From: Galaxea fascicularis
Taxonomy: Eukaryota; Cnidaria; Anthozoa; Scleractinia; Euphylliidae
NCBI GenBank assembly: GCA_948470475.1
Contig: OX419345.1
Span: forward strand, 20,050,859 to 20,114,858
Length of the DNA: 64,000 bases
Reading direction: 5' to 3'
Shown here: positions 32,494 to 43,287 of the stretch, piece after piece
How positions within the stretch are numbered: position 1 is the stretch's first letter
How the letters are laid out: each line of letters begins with the position of its first letter
Notes under the pieces: model-generated
Told to the model about the DNA's origin: nothing
Seen by the model: only the letters and a program-made list of their open reading frames with translations
Databases searched by the model: none
Translations under genes and position numbers: made by a program

Positions 32494-32945
32494 AGGGTAA
32501 GATCAAGTGTAGTATAGCATTTGAAGTGATCCAACACTTGACTTTTGGCGGCCGGGCAAAATTTGAGCAATTTGTTCGTATTTGGGCAATATTTTCCTCA
32601 TATTTAGAGCAATATTTTCTCTTCGAAAAGTTTTCAGTAGGCCGAGTTATCATAAAATTGAAGAATTGAAGAATTAAAACACCAATATTTTTCCAAAAAA
32701 AATTTATTGAGATCGTCACACACAAACATAGTTTTCGTCAGCAGCTGCACTGAACAGCGAAGAACGCTAAAAGTTCTGTAAGGGCAAGATACAAAAAAGC
32801 CAATCAAAATCAGCTGTTCTCACGGTTCAAAGAATAATCGCACGTGGAATTCAGAGGACAAGGTGCAATTGTCCAAAATTTGCCCGGCCGCCAACAGTCA
32901 AGTGTTGGATCACTTCAAATGCTATATTACACTTGATCTTACCCT
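32494..32945. mobile_element. Nested 452-bp TIR element in the foldback centre
   Basis: Terminal inverted repeats of about 70 bp begin agggtaagatcaagtgta and continue through tttgaagtgatccaacactt to ggcggccgggcaaa, differing at only a few positions. The element lies at the inner border of the left arm, within the foldback spacer. No open frame inside looks like a transposase. Target duplication not evident. Confidence 0.75.
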
Positions 32946-33896
32946 AAACACTGCCGAAATACGGCCTGTTGTCAACGGTCATCTTCATTAAAGTTAACTC
33001 TCTGCTGTCCGCGCCAAAGGATGAATGTTCTGTCCTCCATTACGCGATTAAAGAACCACCAAGATAGATAACACACAGCGCAGTACTCTATGCGTCTGCT
33101 TTTAACACTTTTGATTTTAAAATGCAATATTAACAGCGATGACCGAACAAAACGTTTGTCCATCACAAGGTGCAAGTAGGCTTGCTCAAAGCAGTGCTCT
33201 AGCTACAAACGCATGGCTTTAGTCAATCAGCCACAGAGATTTCAGAGCTGAAAAGAATAGGGCTTCTCACTGGTCAAGAGTTCCCGCTAAAATTACAAAT
33301 GTTCCCCCACCCCACCCTGCCTATCGACAAGACCCCTACCCTGCCCCTTTCATTTCGCGTAAGGTCGTGTCCCCTCACAGGAACATACTTAAAAACAGAA
33401 GACGACATTTCTTTTACCATAAAACAATAAAACGGAAATCGATTTGGGCTTTCCGTTTATCTGTTTTAGTTTGGACACAAAACAAAAAACGATAAAACGG
33501 AAGTCGATTTTCGTTTTTTGATTGAATTTGTACATAAAACGAAAAACGATAAAACGGAAGTTGATCTGTTTTTCGTTTTTTGTTTAGGTTTGAACATGAA
33601 ACGAGAAACGATGAAACGGAAGCTGGTGTTGTTTTTGGCTTTTTGTCTCGGTTCAGAAGTAAAAAGGAGATAATTTCTTGGATTTTGGCAATTTTGAGGT
33701 TTTTCAGTCTTTACGTTAATCAGAACAAGTGTTTCAACTTAAACTTTAATAAAACGAGATGTGTTTCAGTAAAATCGGTTTTGAAGTGGTATGGTTTTAA
33801 GTAAAACATGAATATAAGACTGTACATTGGCTTTTCCTGTTTTTGAATATAGACAAGGAAATTAAAAATAACGAGTGGACGAACCGTGCACGGACC

Positions 33897-34212
33897 AGCA
33901 GAAAGTCCAAAATTGAAAATTGAAATCAATTTTCAATTTTTGTTTTTGGGCGAAGAATTAAACAATTGTTCGCACACTGAGTGACAAAAGTACCCCAAGT
34001 CAGATCGTTCCACGATAGAAGTCAGACCGTTTCACATAATCCGATCGTTCCACATATAAATAGTGAGGGAAACCTTCTTCCGGACCAAGCCTTCCCTCTC
34101 CCAGCTCCCCCTGGGGTACTTTTGTCACTCAGTGTGCGAACAATTGTTTAATTCTTCGCCCAAAAACAAAAATTGAAAATTGATTTCAATTTTCAATTTT
34201 GGACTTTCTGCT
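33897..34212. mobile_element. Nested inverted-repeat insertion in the right foldback arm
   Basis: Absent from the left arm, where the equivalent site reads ggacctctgctaac. In the right arm ggacc is followed by agcagaaagtccaaaattga and the insertion closes with caattttggactttctgct. Arms of about 95 bp are near-perfect mirrors out to tgacaaaagtacccc. The left flank is thus an inverted copy of the right flank and not a direct duplication. Confidence 0.75.
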
Positions 34213-35223
34213 AACTTCTAACTGATATTTTTGGTTCTTATGAAAGTGAAAACGGTGAAATGTTTACAGATACACTTGTATTGATTTGGCAAGAAAAAAA
34301 AGAAAGGAAAATCTAAAATTGACATCGATTTTCAATTTTTAATTTGAATTGAAAACTGAATGGACGAATGACCCACGGACCGTTAGGAACCTCAGATTTT
34401 CACCGACATTGTAATCTTTTGGCTAGTAACTTCAGTTTCCAATTTATAAATTTCTCTACATTCAAGGTTTTCACAAGTTATTTGACATCAGTTTCCCATA
34501 TAAACACTGTTATTTCCGTAGCGTTTGCCTACACGTCAAGATGGCGTGGGGAACCGTGACAAGGTCTATCAAGTTTGCGTTTCAAAGAATCAAGTTTTAC
34601 GTTTCAAAGAATCAAGTTTGTGTTTCGAAGAATCAAGTTTCACGTTTCAAAGAATCAAGTTTGCGTTTCGAAGAATCAAGTTTCACGTTTCAAAGAATCA
34701 AGTTTGCATTTCAAAGAATCAAGTTTTACGTTTCAAAGAATCAAGTTTGCGTTTCAAAGAATCAAGTTTGCGTTGCAAAGAATCAAGTTTTGTTTCAAAG
34801 AATCAAGTTGTTGTAAAATCGTGAATGATCTTCATCGTACACCGTAGTTTTTGTTCCTAATTTGCATCATCCGTAATCGGCCCGTGGGCATTACGGGAGA
34901 ATAATGCCCTAGCGCTTCGCTTCACTTAGCCAATCAGAGCGCGCGTTATATCGTGTGCAAACACTAGCCATATAATAAGTTACAGTACGGACCGAGAAAA
35001 CGAGGTTAGTAGGGCGAGTTTAGTGGGGCGAGTTTCAAATTTTAAAGTAATCGATAAATTGACACCCTCACATGAAAGATAACATTGAGATTGGTTGTTT
35101 GACCAAGTTTGATTCGTTTAGGTTGAACAGAGACCAAGTTATGGACCTTGAAACATAGCTCAAAATTCATACAAACGGCTGCGTCCCCCAAAACCATGGT
35201 CACGGCCAATAGGACTGCGTGAA

Positions 35224-35300
35224 GTCCAATTCGGTCTGTAATCATACGAGTGATTAACAAAATCGGACGACCGCGTAGCGGGAGTCCGATTTGTTTCATC

Positions 35301-35328
<28 letters not shown>
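35224..35328. repeat. 105-bp hairpin MITE
   Basis: gtccaattcggtctgtaatc at the left end is mirrored by gattacagaccgaattggac at the right end; inner segments aaatcggac and gtccgattt also pair around a gcgtagcg loop. Typical short foldback element, non-coding. Confidence 0.75.
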
Positions 35329-35331
<3 letters not shown>

Positions 35332-35630
35332 ACAAATTCCTGTTACCAATTAATTGTATCTATAACAAAATTCGAGAAAAAATAAAAGAAAAACTTTTCA
35401 GGAATAAAATAGTTTTCACCCTGAGAAGCGTAGTAAAGAAAATGTTAAAGTACAACTGTGCTCTTCCAGCGCGCACGATAACTGAGGAATGACGCGTACT
35501 GTCCAATAACACTGCCCAATTGGGCAAAAATCATAGCTGGTGATGGCCAATCAGATGGGAGAATTTTGTTATAGTTACGATTAATAATATTATAAGAAAC
35601 TGTTAAAAGTGATTGGTTACCACTACTTAC

Positions 35631-35688
35631 GGAGCTCATCAACGGTATCAATACCCTGACTCCAGAGGCCTGTTGGAAACAAAAATCC
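35631..35688 (-). other. Isolated exon-like block, unidentified
   Basis: A 58-nt block on the minus strand is bracketed by a tttcag acceptor and a gtaagt donor and reads GFLFPTGLWSQGIDTVDEL in one frame. No neighbouring exon that joins it was found within the repeat-rich interval, so it is either a relic of a lost gene, a stray exon of a gene whose other exons I missed, or chance. I do not recognise the family. Confidence 0.25.
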
Positions 35689-35955
35689 CTGAAAAGACAA
35701 GATTGGTTCTTCAAATAAAACAACAACTCTGATTGACTTAGGAAATAGCGTGATTTCCCAGAAATGAGGTTTTATTTTATTTTTCCTCTCGGCGCTTTGC
35801 GGCTTTGCCGTGTAATTTCCCTCCTCCAAATAAAAAAATAAAAATAATTATAATTATAATAACCTCTGGCATGCAGGGCACGGTACCAAGTGCAATGATC
35901 ACCATCATTTGTCAGATTGCAGTGGGATATTTTCAAAGCAGGGCTAAGTCATTGC

Positions 35956-36039
35956 TAGTCTCCCTCGCAGCCGTTTTTTGGATGTCACGCAACGTTCCAA
36001 CGTTGCGTGACATCCAATAAACGGCTGCGAGGGAGACTA
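35956..36039. repeat. 84-bp near-perfect hairpin MITE
   Basis: Arms of 39 nt, tagtctccctcgcagccgtt...cacgcaacg, differ from their mirror at one position and enclose a four-base loop (ttcc). It lies directly against the next element, which starts at 36041. Confidence 0.8.
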
Positions 36040-36040
36040 A

Positions 36041-36574
36041 GGGCCTGATTACATGAGCCGGGCTAGCCTGGTTAACCGGGCTGGTTTGAGTTTGCCGGGA
36101 TCTCGGCATGTTTGTTAAACGCAACAAAAATCAACTTCGCGATTACATGACAACCGGGCCAGCCCACACCGACGCAGCCCGGCTCATGTAATCAGGCCCT
36201 TAGTCATTGCCCCTCCACTTCTTTTTACGACTTTAAACAGGCGTTATATTCCTCCGTGAAGTCTGTTACAGACTGCGAACAGTCTCTCTTTTGTTCTAAA
36301 AAATGTGGAACGAAAGCGATATGCTCAAACCGGGCTAGGATTTTCAGCCCGGGCCAGAAAATCTGAAAAAATCTCATGTAAGCGAAACGGAATTTCAGCC
36401 CAGGCTGAATAGTGAGCTTGGACATGCGCAGTGATTTTGTTTTCCAGGAAACAAGATGGCTGCTGCTAGTAGGAAGGAAAAGTTAATATTTCAGCCCGGC
36501 TGAAGTTCGTCATGTAATCGCAACAAAATTTCAGCCCGGTTGACCGGGCTGACATTCGCCATGTAATCGGGCCC
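36041..36574. mobile_element. 534-bp TIR element with TAA target duplications
   Basis: Ends gggcctgattacatg and, mirrored, gggcccgattacatg; both are flanked by taa (36038-36040 and 36575-36577). Repeated agcccgg/ccgggct blocks fill the interior. The first 159 bp (36041-36199) form a complete palindrome of their own, so this may be one MITE next to, or inside, another. TAA duplications fit the PIF/Harbinger superfamily, but no transposase is present to confirm. Confidence 0.65.
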
Positions 36575-36601
36575 TAATAGACCCTGTGCTGCTTTTAAAT
36601 T

Positions 36602-36713
36602 ATTCTTTTGTTCATATTCAAAAAAAATTACCTCGTTTTTGAGACAAAAATTCTAAAGAATTTTTTATCCTGAGCGAGGTTAGTCAGGCTATTTTGAATA
36701 TGAACAAAAGAAT
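36602..36713. repeat. Short inverted-repeat element
   Basis: attcttttgttcatattcaa at the left end is matched exactly by its reverse complement at the right end over 22 bp. The 68-bp interior is AT-rich. It is part of the hairpin cluster upstream of PPT1. Confidence 0.65.
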
Positions 36714-36740
36714 ATACGGTCTACAACCGGCGTTTTTCAC

Positions 36741-36807
36741 AATCTCGCTCCAGAGCCCACGTGTCTTTTGGTCAACACCAAGACAGGTGGGCTCTGGGAA
36801 CGAGATT
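36741..36807. repeat. 67-bp hairpin MITE in the PPT1 promoter region
   Basis: aatctcgctccagagcccac faces gtgggctctgggaacgagat, with gtgtctt/aagacag continuing the pairing. It ends 84 bp before the PPT1 start codon, so it probably lies within or next to the core promoter or 5' leader. Confidence 0.75.
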
Positions 36808-36890
36808 GCAATTCTTGAATGACCGAGAGGTCCCTAGGGAAGGGTATTTTGCAGAGGTCACGCGCTTTTAATTGTTTCCTTTGAAGGAAG

Positions 36891-39800
36891 ATGGAGCGAC
36901 ATTTTCAGTTTTTTGCTGTAGTTCTAGCTTCTCTTCTTTGTTGTTGTTTTGCTGTTAGCAATGACACTATACCTGTAGTTATCTGGCATGGCATGGGTAG
37001 GTATTGAACTATTAAGCTGATAGCTTGGTGAACGGTTTCGTACGGTGTACTATACAGCCGTGTGGAATTGAATATCTTATCTATCCGTGATGGACTTAAT
37101 CCTGAAATTGCGTGTCCTTGATGGCAAGAGTAATTTTATTCCAAACTAATACTTAATTCGAGGTTTTACCTGCAGAAAAATAGCATCTTCGCAGTCTTGA
37201 CGGTCATGCAGGGGAAAAGATAAGCTTACGTATCAGAATATTCTAGTTGCAACCCTATAAAATCTGTTTGAATATGTAGAAAATTTAAGTATGGTTCCAC
37301 GGAAATTTCACAAGTTCGTCTCTGCATTGTTTGGGTTCAATTTTTCTTCACACATCTCCACGTTTTTCCATCTAAGGTGTACATTTTGAAATAAACTCAC
37401 TTGCCTGTTCTGCAGAGCAAAGAATTTTCGAAGTTGTGGGGTAACGTTTGAAGCGATCTGGATGGATAAACTATGTTTGGAAAGTGGCTTGAGGCCCTAT
37501 TTAGATACTGTACTTTCCATGAGCTGAACCCAATGCATGGAATTAAGTACATGAAAATGTTGGTGTCTGAATCTAAGAAAAGCTACTTTAATTTGGAATG
37601 GCTCAGTGGTTCTTCCTGCCTAACCTACAATAGCTTCGAATTTCGACTGCAGCAAAGCAGAAGATCAGCTTTGATTCAGATTCCGAACTTAACGTGAGCT
37701 GAACTTAAAGCATAAATTATGAAAATGTTTTTTGTAAGCACCTTCGTTGACAGAACATTCTGAATTAAGTTTGGCTAATAAATTTGACATGTGATTCAAC
37801 TGATCACCCCTTGGGTGGTTGGAACTCGCGAGCAGACTATTCTTGGAAACTTGTGCCAGGCACCAGCTCAGTAATATGAACTGCAGTCGACCTAGTTTAC
37901 AATAAATGTGAAAATAGAACATTTCTATTTTGTTTCAGGTGACTCTTGCTGTAATCCCCTCAGTATGGGCTCCATTAAAACAATGTTGGAGAACAAAATT
38001 CCTGGTGTTTATGTGCGCTCTCTTATGATTGGAAATTCAATTATAGAGGTAGGACTAGAAGGACGGTAAGAGATATTTATGCAGGTTGAGGCAAATCAAG
38101 AACTCAGACCTGTCAAAGTGTAAGAGCCAACAATCTTCGACAGAATGAGAAGAGAAATATAACAGCTACACCCCCCCCCCCCCTCCCCACAATTAATGGG
38201 CACCTTTTCTTCCATCACTCAAATGGGGGAGGGGTGGTCTTATATTTTTCACTTGAATTGTCCAAGATTGTAGGTATTTTCCCAGGATATTTTCAGGCTT
38301 CTGGAAAAAAAACCAAGCAAATTGACTACACCACAACAGCCAGTAGAATCATCAGCAACCTTTTGCATATACTGAGAAGTTCATTTTCCTTCAAGCTGTT
38401 TGCTGTTTATTTACTGGTTGCTATTTCATTTTTTTAGGATATGGAGAATGGTTTTCTTATGAATGTTAATGATCAGGTAACTGGAATGTCATTCTTATAT
38501 GAGTTGTAAGTGTTTGATTTCCTTGCCTTGGTGTATGACATCTGAGTATATTAAATTTTGGTGTGTAATAAGTGACTGGAGAAGTATTTGTTATTATCAC
38601 AAGATTAGGGTTTTAAATATTTTGTTGACAGATTGATCAGGTTTGTGATAAAGTTGCATCTGATCCCAAACTGAAGAATGGCTACAATGCTCTTGGATTC
38701 TCACAAGGTGGACAGTTCTTGTGAGTATAAACTCTCATCTCTTTTTTAAAGTATATAGGGTAGAGTATACAATGTATGCACCTTTAACATTCCACTGTTT
38801 TATGACATTCAACTTTTGTGTTTTAGTATTTATTTAATGTAGGTACAGGAAGCATGTTTTTGATCATCACCTTGACACAAGGTTTTTCTACCATGTTCTT
38901 TATTTCAGTGCTCATGTGGAAATGTATTGTCATGTATATACAATGTATCTCTGTAAATGTCCAGGTTAATGAACTTGTTTATAATTTAATCCAGACGTGC
39001 TGTTGCTCAGCGATGCCCCAACCCTCCAATGTTTAATCTGGTCAGTTTTGGTGGACAGCATCAAGGTTAGATACTTGTTTGTGAACTACTGATAAAATGT
39101 ACTGTTAACAGCATCATCAACATTATTCTCTTCCCACCCATTTGTCACACTGGGTGCAGGCCTTTCAGCTTGGATTTATTAGCTGCTAATGGTGCACAAT
39201 TTATTTGAATTGTTGTTCTCACTTAATCATTTGTGATAATTTATTTCCTTCCCAGGTGTGTATGGACTTCCACATTGCCCTGGTGAGAACATCACCCTCT
39301 GTAACTATATGAGAAAGCTATTGAATCTTGGAGCTTATATAAGGTATTAACTTTTTATTGATAGTATGTGTCATGGTACATCAGTCTCAGGTGCCACAGT
39401 GCGATGAATCAACACTTGCTGAGCAATACAAACACCAGACTATTTTGCTATTTTTTAAGGGAATCAAAATAATTAAGGAATCCTTGTTAACATGTAACAA
39501 GAGTAAGCCAGTCAGTGACACATACAAATTGTACATTTGAAATGATGTACCCAGGGTTGGCGCAGTGGTGAGAGTGCTCATCTTCCACCAATGTGTCCTG
39601 CATTCAAGGTGTGGACTCTGCATCACAAGTGGGATGAGTTTGTTGGTTCTCTACTCTGCTCCAAGAGGTTTTCTTCGGGAACTCTGGTTTTCCCCTCTCC
39701 TCTCAGTTTTACAGGAAAGACTGTAACAGTCTCCCCAATTAGTAGAGCACCTGCACTCAGCTAGAAAGATTTGAGACTTAAAGTTATTACAGAGGAACCC

Positions 39801-42800
39801 TGAAATAAGCGGGCTTATACAGTATGGGTCTTGGGGTGGTCACATGGTGGGGTTTTACTGTCAGTATTATAACTTACTTTTTCAGCGCTGATACTAAAAT
39901 TTTATTGAAGACTTTCAAGTTTTCTTAGAACCCTAATACAGTAAACCTTCAAGAGTGTATTCTTTAAATACTGTAGGTGAATACCTCTTACTGAGTTTGA
40001 GGTCTCTACTGTAAGTTATAGACTTGAGTTTTTCTGCGCTCGGGCCATAAATCATTGGGAAGAAACAAGGATCTGTAACTTACAGTATGGATGTAGAAAA
40101 TAAGGTCAGTGATATATTTATTATATCTCTGAGTTTAATGGGGTGCATGGGAAGGGAACCTAGAAACAAGCAACCACTTTCAAATTTGGCGGGCCGTACA
40201 GTAGAATACGAACTGCAAAATAGACTAATCACAGCATGCATACTAACTGATTATAATCCTGATTACTTATCTCTCAGAGAAGAACTTGGCTACAATATGT
40301 ATATCCACTTATGGTATTTCTTTTATTTACTTTATATAGCTGGATTCAAGACCAGTAAGTAATTTTTTTTTAAGAAATTTTATTTTGATTTCACAAACAG
40401 TTTGAATTGTAAAGTGGTTCCTTACTGTACTTCTGTGTTATGTAATATGTGAGTATTACTGGCTTGACTGATTCATGATGTTATTCCATTTTTCAGCCTT
40501 GTCCAGGCAGAATACTGGCATGATCCACTGAATGAGGAAGAATATCGTGAAAAAAGCATTTTCTTGGCTGAAATTAATCAAGAAAAAGAGGTAAAAAGGA
40601 GATCTTATTTAGAATTTGGTCATGTTTCCATATTAACTTTACTTTTAGTAACTCCTGCCCCCACTCTGCTGCCACAAATATATATGGCTGAAGTTTTAGA
40701 ACATGTTTTACAAACAAATTTGCTTCTGTTGAATGTTACATGTTATTACTGTGAACTAAAATTTTGCCCAAGACTTGGCTTCTACTTTGTGTAGAAGACA
40801 CAGATGATGTGAAATAAGTAAAGGAACAAAGCCCAAGAAACAGAATGACTTACAAGCAATAGAGCTCTCTACCCTATTGTGTCTTGTACTCAAGGTATTT
40901 CCTGAAACTTTTGCTGCACTCATGTGTCATACCCGGCACCTCCAAAATAGCAGTCTGCAAAGAGCTTATATGAAACGTTCGTAAAAGCAAATACCTATAC
41001 ATTTTCAGAAAAAGAACCCAGAATACAAGAAGAACCTAATGAAACTGAAGAACTTTGTGATGGTGATGTTCGCTAATGATACCATGGTTGATCCTAAGGA
41101 GTCAGAGGTATGTACTGGTAACTGTCACAGCTAATTTCAAAACCCAACTGTCAAGATGGTCATACATTTGATTTCTCCTCCCAAGACTTCTTAAGTAACT
41201 CATCTTTTATTGTGAATTTAATCTGCCCTATTTGAAGATTCTTTTTGCTATTAACCACTTATTTGTCATAAGGTCTAGTGCAGTTGGCTAAGATTTCACT
41301 TATTCTTATTTAGTGGTTCGGCTTCTACAAGCCTGGGCAAGCAGTAGAAAAGTACACGTTGCAGGAAAGTCCATTGTACCAAGACGTGAGTATAAACAGA
41401 CTAAAATATTATGAAAACAGAATTAAGGTCTTGTTTTTGTCATCAGATAAAAATGCAGCAATTGTTAAGGCAGATTTACACAGTACGATTTTTGCTTACG
41501 ACTGTCACATGCAACTTCTGTAGCGCACGCTGCTCGCGCCATGCAAATAATCGTATACAACACTTGTCATTCAATTTACCTATACCTACGACTGTCGTAT
41601 GATTTTAAAACATGATTCAAAATCCTACGACAAATTTTTGGTCGCATGGGTCTGTGGTAGAGAAGTTGTAGGCGCATTCACACGGCACAACTTTGTTCTA
41701 TGTTATGTCACATGCACCAAGATGCGTGCAACAAATCGTATCGTGTAAATCGGCCTTAAGTGTATTACCTTCATCCTTCCCTAGTCTATTTTAGTTAAAG
41801 TATTCAAGTCCAGGCAGACCCTTTGGATGTTGCACTATGTACAACGACCAAGAAATTGTCGCAACTTTGTCATATACTTAGTTCGTTTCTGTTGATGCTG
41901 AATATCCTTCAGATTTTCAAAATGTGCTGCTTATTTTGGCCTCAAATATGTAAGGTTAATGTCGCAGTTTCCTCGAGTATTTAATATATATATATTGAAT
42001 GCAGACTACGGTAACGAAAGACAAAAGACATTGTTTGGTGTAAAGGGGGAACACCGCTCCACGATCGGCGTGACAGACGACTTCCGTAACGTGACTAAAA
42101 GCCTAAACTTATCTCCCCGACGCATAAGAGGAACCACGCTGGATCGGACAAGTTGTAGGCCGGTAAAAGCCAAATTAACGATAGAAAAGCCTAACTCTCC
42201 ACGGCACTACGAGCTGAACCTCCGGCCAGCATCGTGCTATAGTGGAAAGAGTGTAGGCAGTTAAAACTAGCTCAAGCCTTCTTATCTCCCCAGCACTGCG
42301 AGCCCACTCCGCCGGCACGTGCTGGATCGGACAAAAACAAAGGCAGATAGAGAGCGAAACATAGCATAGCATGAAAACAACAAAGCTTGGGGAAGTCGCT
42401 GCAAGACTTAACTGAATCATGTACTGAGAGGTGGACCCAAGTTTATTGAAAATGACAACACCACCACCTCCAAAGGGAGGGAAGGGTGGGAATCAATTTT
42501 AAACGGTAAAGGAGCTCCTTACAGTACACTAAAGAGCTTAGAGAGTGATACTTTGGACTTTGCTAGACCTTTTATACTTAGACAGGTGTCTACAACTAAA
42601 CCAATGGTAATTTACGTACCATCAGATACAAGTAACTTGTGCAATGCTCAACGCGACATGAATGGGACTATTTGTTCCTTATAGCCATACAGAACGAAAG
42701 ATATAAATGTGGCAGACAGCATTGCCACATGAATAGAGGATCTCTGTTGTATTTGTTAGGGTACTGAGGTCCATTCATATCTCATTTACATTATGTAGCG

Positions 42801-43054
42801 TTTACAAATATAACGTGACAGATAGCGAGTCACGCTCCATTAACTGCGTTTTACAACGATGTTGTAAAGCTTTATTAAAATTATTTGTCTTATAAAATTC
42901 AAGTGATTGATTCACTCTTTTCATCTTTTAGGACTTGCTGGGTTTGCAGCAAATGGACAAAGACAAGAAACTGCATTTTCTTGTGGCCATTGGGGATCAT
43001 TTACAGTTTTCAGATGAATTCTTTAATGAGAAGATTTTACCATTTTTGAAGTAG
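36891..43054 (+). CDS. PPT1: Palmitoyl-protein thioesterase 1 (10 exons)
   Basis: Exons: 36891-36996, 37939-38048, 38438-38476, 38632-38720, 38995-39065, 39256-39343, 40497-40590, 41009-41107, 41314-41385, 42932-43054; all GT-AG with matching phases, giving 296 aa (human 306). This lysosomal alpha/beta hydrolase removes long-chain fatty acyl groups from cysteines of S-acylated proteins. A hydrophobic signal peptide (residues 5-23) precedes the oxyanion-side motif VIWHGMGDSCCNP. The triad is visible: Ser109 in GFSQGG, Asp227 in NDTMVDP and His279 in GDHLQ. EYWHDP, KKNL and [10 protein letters not shown] are family blocks. Possible N-glycosylation sites include NIT in exon 6. About six residues seen in human PPT1 before [10 protein letters not shown] are missing at the exon 6/7 join. 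Confidence 0.97.
39551..39740 (+). repeat. tRNA-derived SINE, decayed (PPT1 intron 6)
   Basis: Begins with a box-A-like stretch (ttggcgcagtggtgagagtg), has a degraded box-B-like segment (cattcaagg), then a body gagtttgttggttctctact followed by tgctccaagaggttttcttc and ggttttcccctctcc. This order fits a Pol III-transcribed SINE. The box B has lost the gttcgattcc core, so it is unlikely to be active. Confidence 0.6.
41469..41755. mobile_element. 287-bp MITE flanked by TTAA (PPT1 intron 9)
   Basis: Ends ggcagatttacacagtacga and, mirrored, ggccgatttacacgatacga. Both borders carry ttaa (41465-41468 and 41756-41759). Inner blocks such as acgactgt and cacatgca recur. TTAA duplications are typical of piggyBac-type elements, but the ends do not start with the usual CC, so the superfamily is open. 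Confidence 0.65.
42109..42333 (+). repeat. Short direct repeats in PPT1 intron 9
   Basis: cttatctcccc followed 20-30 bases later by gctggatcggacaa occurs at 42109 and again at 42279. A 101-codon open frame overlaps (41959-42264), but it contains these repeats, has no splice logic and resembles no protein I know. The block looks like part of an unclassified dispersed repeat. Confidence 0.35.
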
Positions 43055-43281
43055 AAATCCAGATTAGATTTCACTGTTGCGTGAAAAGCTACACACTGGT
43101 CAATATTGTAGACTGTTCAACTATAAAATTTCCTAAACATGGCTTAGTTGCCTAGGGTTTTCGCTGTGATTTTTTTACTGTGATTTTCAGAAAAATTACT
43201 TTCCCACCTTTAGCCTTGCAGTTTTTACAAGATAAGAAACAATTCATGTTGTGTTCTTCATTTAGAGTAACGTTCTATTGT

Positions 43282-43287
43282 AATAAA
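43282..43287 (+). terminator. PPT1 polyadenylation signal
   Basis: A canonical aataaa lies 228 bases after the PPT1 stop codon, in an otherwise non-coding T-rich stretch, and before the convergent reductase gene. It is the first canonical hexamer downstream. Confidence 0.6.

Larger units (their letters stand above)
31200..34846. mobile_element. 3.65-kb foldback element with tandem arrays in both arms
   Basis: The left arm (31200 to about 32495) and right arm (about 33264 to 34846) are long inverted copies. Termini are tacggtgtacgatgaagatc and its mirror. Both sides are bordered by gttttt (31194-31199 and 34847-34852), a possible 6-bp target duplication, though low in complexity. Each arm holds a 22/23-bp minisatellite (aacttgattctttgaaacg) of about 12 units left and 11 right, and further in about four units of a roughly 67-bp repeat rich in ttccgttttatcgtttt. 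No transposase frame exists, so it is non-autonomous. Length asymmetry comes mainly from a 310-bp insertion in the right arm. Confidence 0.85.

Noticed and set aside
41959..42264. 101-codon frame in PPT1 intron 9
   Set aside because: Contains internal direct repeats shared with downstream non-coding sequence and has no splice or start context.
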